A DNA stretch of 64,000 bases, from positions 372,001 through 436,000 of the forward strand of contig MU119210.1 in NCBI GenBank assembly GCA_014904845.1, written 5' to 3'. Positions 59,018-64,000 of the stretch are shown here, one piece after another; position 1 is the first letter of the stretch; each line of letters begins with the position of its first letter. A program made the position numbers and the translations under genes. This stretch comes from Acephala macrosclerotiorum (Eukaryota; Ascomycota; Leotiomycetes; Helotiales; Mollisiaceae). Below the pieces are notes generated by a model. The model was not told the origin of the DNA. It was given only the letters and a program-made list of their open reading frames with translations, and searched no databases.

Positions 59018-60551
59018 TTATTGAGTCCAAACATTCTCTTCTGGTACTTCGTTCCGTCCAGTAGTAAGTGGGATTCCCCCTGATGCGTAGGTGTTCATCC
59101 AGAATGCGTCGTCCTCGTTGTCAAGGAGCTGATAATTTGTACCCTCATCGTAAGGTGAGGAGGTTTGTCCGACCTTGCTATCGTCTTCGTAGTTGCTCAT
59201 TGGCAGACCGTGGTTCGCGTTGTATCCGTTCGAGGTCGCGGCGCCTTTGAGAAACGAGTCCAGGTCGAGGGCGTCGAGACTGCTGCTTGCAAGCATTTGA
59301 GCTTGGGGCATGCCAATGTACGACGAAGCAGTGCTCAATCGGTACCCCTCGATATCGCCTCCGAAATCTGAGTTGTCAAAGTCTGATCCATATTGTTGGT
59401 TGAGCAGGCTTGGCCGACTTCCTGTATTGCTGTCGTTCAGTGGGACGAAATCTTCGACTTCCGATATCTCTCCAGATGTTGACGTGGTGGTGAGAGCTGG
59501 TTGATCGATGCTGCTGAAATCGAATCCAGTGAAGGATGGTGCTTGACTGTATGAGGAGGCGGCAAAGTTGTCATTGTTGAAGTCCAGTCCGTCGTAGTGC
59601 GACCAATCAATCGATGCGGCACTAGCTAGGCCAGCAGAGAACATGGGTTGTTCATGATCAGGCATGGCTGAAAATCCACCATCAATGTTCTGCATGAAAT
59701 TAAAGTCCCCAGGAAGGCTGCTCATGTCGAGAGGAGGAAGTTGGCAGTTCAACTGGTCTAGGTTCGATACTGGGCTCAGAAGAGGTGATCCATGCTCCGA
59801 CTTCACCATTCGCTGCTCCTGCTGAGCGCTGACCATTGAATCCTTGATGTGTGAGTCGCTGTGCAATGCATCGATGGTGCTAGTATGAGGCAGATTGTCA
59901 ACAGATCTGTTTGCCATCCCAGAAGGCGATGGGCCGTGGATCGAGTGTGCCCTGGGCACAACGTACGGTAATCCACATTTGTGAGCCATGTTGTTGTGCT
60001 TGTGGACAGGTTTGTGGTGGCCGTTAGTGAAGATAGTCAGGCCTGTCTCGGATTGAGCAGTCAGAGCACGAGGTCTACGTTTCTCAATGGTTTGAGCAGA
60101 GGACGAAGACGCTTCGTCCGAGTCAGATTCGGGAACGGGGTCCAAATGCTCTTTCTTCAAGGCACAGGAGCAACGGGCTCCATGGCTGCAACAGCAGTTA
60201 TCCGCTAGATTAATGATCAGAAACTGCTGTCGTGATGCCATAAATGTCCCATGAAAAGCTCACCCTTGTCTTCGCCCTCGTGTGTACAGGCTCCTTTGCT
60301 ATGTGCCTTTTCTCCGCCACAGTCACAGCGGACATGCGCAGATCGAGACTTGCGTAGAGTTCGGCAGTGTGTGCATTGTGAGACTGGACGACCCTAGGTA
60401 TGGCAGGTTAGCAAGGCTCGATAACAGGAAGAGTATGGATATATACCTTTTTATTGATATGCTGCAGCGGTCTGTCAGAGTGTTGGCAGTTGCTGACTCG
60501 ATGGCCCCTCACACATGCCTCACAGGCATACTTTTCGCCTTTGATCAACAT
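59018..60551 (-). CDS. Copper-fist transcription factor (CUF1/GRISEA-like)
   Basis: A copper-responsive regulator of the ACE1/MAC1/CUF1/GRISEA family. Exons 60551-60447, 60393-60264 and 60204-59018 give 473 residues, with introns of 53 and 59 nt. The first exon encodes MLIKGEKYACEACVRGHRVS then NCQH, the zinc site. The junction with exon 2 restores INKKGRPVSQCTHCRTLRKS, which includes the minor-groove (R/K)GRP motif. A Cys-rich stretch follows (HVRCDCGGEKAH, then across intron 2 DNCCCSHGARCSCALKKEH), fitting the copper-cluster region. The remainder is acidic, Ser/Asp-rich and probably an activation domain. All expected zinc ligands are present. Whether it acts in uptake or detoxification cannot be read from the sequence. 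Confidence 0.93.
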
Positions 60552-62735
60552 CGTGTTATTGAATTTGATGTGGTTGATGATCGAGAATGGGTGGCGTGTC
60601 GAACGACCGCGAGTGGTCGAATGACTGCCAGGAAAGAAGAAGCACCTTCAAGATGAAAGGATTTAATTGTGAGCAGTCTGCAGACTGCCGAGTCGATAGC
60701 TCGAGTCGTGGAGAGTCGTAACTAAGAAATCAAAATTCGATCGTGGTATATGCAGATCCGTGGTATAACCAATTACTCCAAATCGCGAAAACTGAGATCC
60801 AACGCCTGAGAATGCGGGCAGAGAGGAGAGGATAGGAGAGGAGACTACAATGGCGGAGAAAGCCTTGCACCGAGCGGCGCCGGCTGGGTTAGGATGTCCT
60901 AACCAAGATGGAAGAGGTTCTCTTTGTTTTGCAACAATTGAAGGTAGAGCTGTGAGCGAGACAAAGTGGGAGAGAAAGGACGTTTATATGAGGTTACGGT
61001 GGCCGAGAGTGGAGGGCAGGGCAACCGATGCAAGCCCTGCGACACCACGCAGTGCAGTGCGAAAGTCGGGTGCGTTGATCGAGCCGTGCTGAGACCGCCT
61101 TTGCTGACTCCACGGCGACACTGCAAGCCAAAAGAATGTGTGATGAGTGATGGGATTTGGGAGGGTGAGAGGGTGAGAGGGCTGGGATAGGACATGGGGG
61201 AGTGGAATCACGGTGGCCAGCACGAGTCGAGGAGAGTCCAGCGTGTGCACAGTTGTTGCTGCAGCCGCCATTTCGTTTCGCAAGGGGAAGGGGGAAGGCG
61301 GAAGGGGAGGGGAGCTTGAAAACTTCTTCGCTGTGGACGCTGAACGCTGAACGCTGGACACTGTTCGCGCGCCTCACCTTGTCACCAATCCACAAATAAT
61401 TCTATCTGCATGCACCGGCGAATCCTGGTCCACCGTTGCAGCATTCCTCGAATTCACAACGTCAAATCCCGAGTAGCTTTCGCGTCCTTGAGTTTACGCA
61501 GCAGGGGACCGCACCTGCCAAACATACGCTTTCTGGTAAATGGAATACGGTAAATACTGGCTGATTAGGGCAAGATCTCACACGTAGATTGATTTGTACG
61601 CTATGTGGGAGACACAGACCGAGTACGTACGAGAGGAGATCGCTACCAGCCGCAGGACCTGGACTTCTTCAGCTCTTGCCGCTGCTGGAAACTCTCCGAG
61701 CGAGGACGTCGTTAACTCGCTAGCAGCAAGAAGTAATTATGTTTTCTCTCCCAGAGTTTTCTGGTCGCAGTTCCTCAGCAGCCTGGTGCAGAGTTTTGGA
61801 ACCAAGCCATCTAACCTGTGTTACCAACGCGAAAACGACGAGTCAATGACGGGCAACTTGAGAAGACCACCCCACAGGCACGGTAATCCCAGACACACAT
61901 TCCAACATCGCTGCGCCCCGGACCTTTCCTGTTCAATTCGGGCGCTCGAAGGTTCCCAGGTTCTCCAGCTTTGACACAGCCAGCCATACAGACAGGGCAA
62001 CAATCACTTCACATGCTCATTACATACGTCTCCAAGCCGCTCAGGAATTCGTCTGCCTGGAGACTGACTCTTTACACAAATACTTTGGATCCAGTTTATC
62101 TGCTGCGGTATTGTGAACTCCCGAGCTGTCCTATATCCAACTACTGTTGAAGTAGGTACCGCATTCTCGTCTAAGAGAGCTCTCAGCCTTCCTCAAGACT
62201 GAATGGCCAATTTGACCATTATCCACTATCCTCCGCGACTGCTTCCTGCATGCAGACCATCTGACTGGGACTGAAGCATGCAGCGCTGGACTCTTTGGGC
62301 CCGTTGCATCCACTTGGCGGCCAAATTTGTTGCCTCTTCGAGATAAACTTATCGTATTACTGGTGCCAGCAAGAACCGGATTTTACCCCACGAAGCCACA
62401 CAGGATTCTTGACCATCTCCGGTCAGAGTCGGCTGTGCTCTTGTTCTCCGTCATGACCCGCAAATTTTCTTAGGTATCGGAAGGATTGCTGAGAATCGAT
62501 TCGACACGAAGGCCCCAAGTTCAAGATTTGTTCGAAGCCTTCCCCAAGATGCATCATGATCATCTGCCCAAACTGACCCGGAAGCTTCACAGCCTACTAA
62601 TTTCGAAAATTATACGGCACATTGACCACCACCAGAGATGAAGTTGCCCAGAGATTGGCTGTTCTGTGAAACTGTACCACGGCCAGCTGCTAATTCTGAA
62701 ATGATTCCCAGATGGCTAGGTACCAGCGAATAGCA
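60552..62735. other. Long region upstream of the copper-fist gene
   Basis: About 2.2 kb with no supported gene. Around 61271-61320 there is a long purine tract on the plus strand, followed near 61331-61360 by three near-copies of a GCTGAAC unit. Several frames of 120-130 codons near 61000-61400 lie on the minus strand in two phases and are probably artefacts of this biased composition. Confidence 0.5.
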
Positions 62736-62737
62736 TA

Positions 62738-62934
62738 CGGAGGTACAGCCCATAAGTATTAGACCACGCTAACTTTAGTATGCGCCACAGCGTTCTACCC
62801 TTAACTTAATAAAGTAAAATTTTATTTTCACTAATCCTTTTTGTAGGTGATGTTTTATCCTATTAGGTTAAGGGTAAGACACAGTGGCGCACACTAAAGT
62901 TAGCGTGGTCTAATACTTATGGGCTGTACCTCCG
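62738..62934. mobile_element. 197-bp MITE, Tc1/mariner-type
   Basis: The element is nearly one long inverted repeat. Its outer 42 bp on each side (62738-62779 and 62893-62934) are perfect reverse complements starting CGGAGGTACAGCCCATAAGT. Pairing continues with a few mismatches for about 75-80 bp per arm (TGCGCCAC, then TACCCTTAAC). The AT-rich centre has no coding capacity. It is flanked on both sides by TA (62736-62737 and 62935-62936), the target duplication of Tc1/mariner elements, and the CATAAGTATT motif in the ends resembles that group. It must have been moved in trans. The near-identical ends suggest a young insertion, which is inference. Confidence 0.88.
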
Positions 62935-63055
62935 TAGTCGACTTTCAAGACGTATCTCTCCTAGCAATATCCACAATCGCGATGCCACCAACATTAGCAA
63001 GAGCGGTGCAGAATCGCCAAGTGGCCCAGTGCAATGAAACAGAGACATTGTCGCA

Positions 63056-63400
63056 TGGCCATCGAGTTCGACAACTTGATCAATGGAAACCGATATTTAA
63101 CCCCCGCGCTGACAACCATCGTTATCGACTCCGGGCGCATCTCTCTCTTTCGACAGGATACGTGACAGGAGCATCTGCAATGACTTGCAGGAAAAGCTAA
63201 TGAAATCCCCACGTTGGCCCTTCGCATTCTCACCGCCATGAAAACTCCCCTCGTCCTTCTCCATGACGAATGGCCAAAATCCCTCACGAGGTCACATGAT
63301 TCGGAGGTCCCCATGCACTGGCACAGACTCGGCGAGGAACACGACGATGTCATGAATTATCTTATTGAAAGAGTACTGGCGGTATGGCATAGTTTTTAAA
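63056..63400 (+). pseudogene. Possible decayed ORF beside the MITE
   Basis: A frame starting MAIEFDNLINGNRYLTPALT reads to FRQDT, meets TGA, continues QEHLQ, meets a second TGA, then stays open through LALRILTAMKTPLVLLHDEW and SEVPMHWHRLGEEHDDV to the terminal stop. Both stops would be Arg codons (CGA) after one C-to-T change, as expected from CpG decay or RIP. The frame is otherwise unrecognised. A second overlapping frame (62919-63200) is also open, so this could be chance. Confidence 0.25.
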
Positions 63401-64000
63401 CGATTTGTTCAGAATATCTGCCGAAAGTTGAGATGGTGGCGCGAATGCTAACTTAGACCTCCATCTTCAAGTTCCTATCTCGGGGTGGCAAGATCGAGAT
63501 ATGGGCCTAGTATCAGACGATGGCAACGTTGTCGGCATAACTTGAAACTATTCCTCCCTAGATCGGCACAATGGAGATCTTCTTCGTCGGCCGACAGCAT
63601 GCAACCCTTTCGTTTCAAGCAACATCGTCGTTGGAACCGTTTTGATGTCTCCAAAGTTGAAGACGAAGGTAAGTCCAGATTCGGCAAGTCCATGCCGTTG
63701 ATATCCTTGTGCCACTCGATCTTTGACACTAGAGTCTTCAGGTACGCAGTTTTTGTCATACTGTGTAGGTAAGTACTGTCAGGGAAACTCTGTTTTTGCT
63801 TCCTTGTATTTTTGATCCTACTTGGATAATAATAGTCGACTAGAGCGACTCTAAGCAGTGAGATCTCTGCACAGAAGGTGCTGTAAGACGTGCTTTCATT
63901 GTGGTATCTATCAAATCAATCCTTTCCCATCCTGTCATTGAATATAAGCGCAAAATCGCAGTCGCCATTCCATTTTCCCATCCTGACAATCCCACACTCA
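63401..64000. other. No gene seen
   Basis: Frames on both strands overlap at 63475-63772 without motifs. The window ends in this region, so a gene beginning beyond it cannot be excluded. Confidence 0.45.

Noticed and set aside
60984..61395. Two minus-strand frames of 125-133 codons
   Set aside because: They overlap each other in different phases over a compositionally biased purine tract. No start context, splice partner or motif is present.
1..64000. Search for CRISPR arrays, bacterial operons, rRNA and 5S genes
   Set aside because: No spaced direct repeats, no Shine-Dalgarno-led gene strings and no rRNA-like sequence were seen. The window is fungal nuclear DNA.

Overview
The window is nuclear DNA of a filamentous ascomycete (Pezizomycotina; the gene set would suit a leotiomycete, which is inference). 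It carries protein-coding genes on both strands, most of them broken by short introns (about 37-70 nt, with CTAAC/CTGAC-like branch sites). It also has typical fungal families: 2EXR, Zn2Cys6, copper fist, FMP52, fungal phytochrome and KAR5. There is no bacterial-style operon structure. I rebuilt the gene models by hand from reading frames, splice sites and phase, and give exon joins in each entry.

Layout. 1-6 kb: a weak hypothetical gene, a Tyr-type (SREBP-like) bHLH factor and the wybutosine enzyme TRM12/TYW2. 6-16 kb: a low-complexity protein with an 18-bp tandem repeat, the sulfite reductase subunit MET10, FMP52, a small mitochondrial protein and a 2EXR protein. 16-25 kb: a tRNA-like Pol III element, a six-exon SNF2 ATPase, a C3HC zinc-finger protein divergent from HAL2/MET22, and mitochondrial ribosomal protein uL6m. 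26-33 kb: the karyogamy protein KAR5 and a long coiled-coil protein. 33-41 kb: a decayed WSC-domain pseudogene, a small Ala/Pro/Glu-rich protein, the PP2A activator RRD1, and an AT-hook nuclear protein transcribed divergently from it. 41-44 kb: one gene that fuses a short-chain dehydrogenase to a polysaccharide deacetylase and has an apparent frameshift. 45-53 kb: a fungal phytochrome histidine kinase and a nitrilase-superfamily amidohydrolase. 54-64 kb: an Rgt1-like Zn2Cys6 factor, an orphan ORF, a copper-fist regulator and a 197-bp Tc1/mariner-type MITE next to a possible decayed ORF.

Functional links. MET10 and HAL2, both in sulfate assimilation, lie about 11 kb apart but are not adjacent. 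FMP52, uL6m and the small presequence protein are probably mitochondrial. Otherwise the genes look like unrelated housekeeping and regulatory genes; I see no secondary-metabolite cluster. The most unusual items are the SDR-deacetylase fusion, a local group of GC-AG introns near 36-38.6 kb, the WSC relic, the tRNA-like element and the MITE. I found nothing I would call a wholly new biological system.
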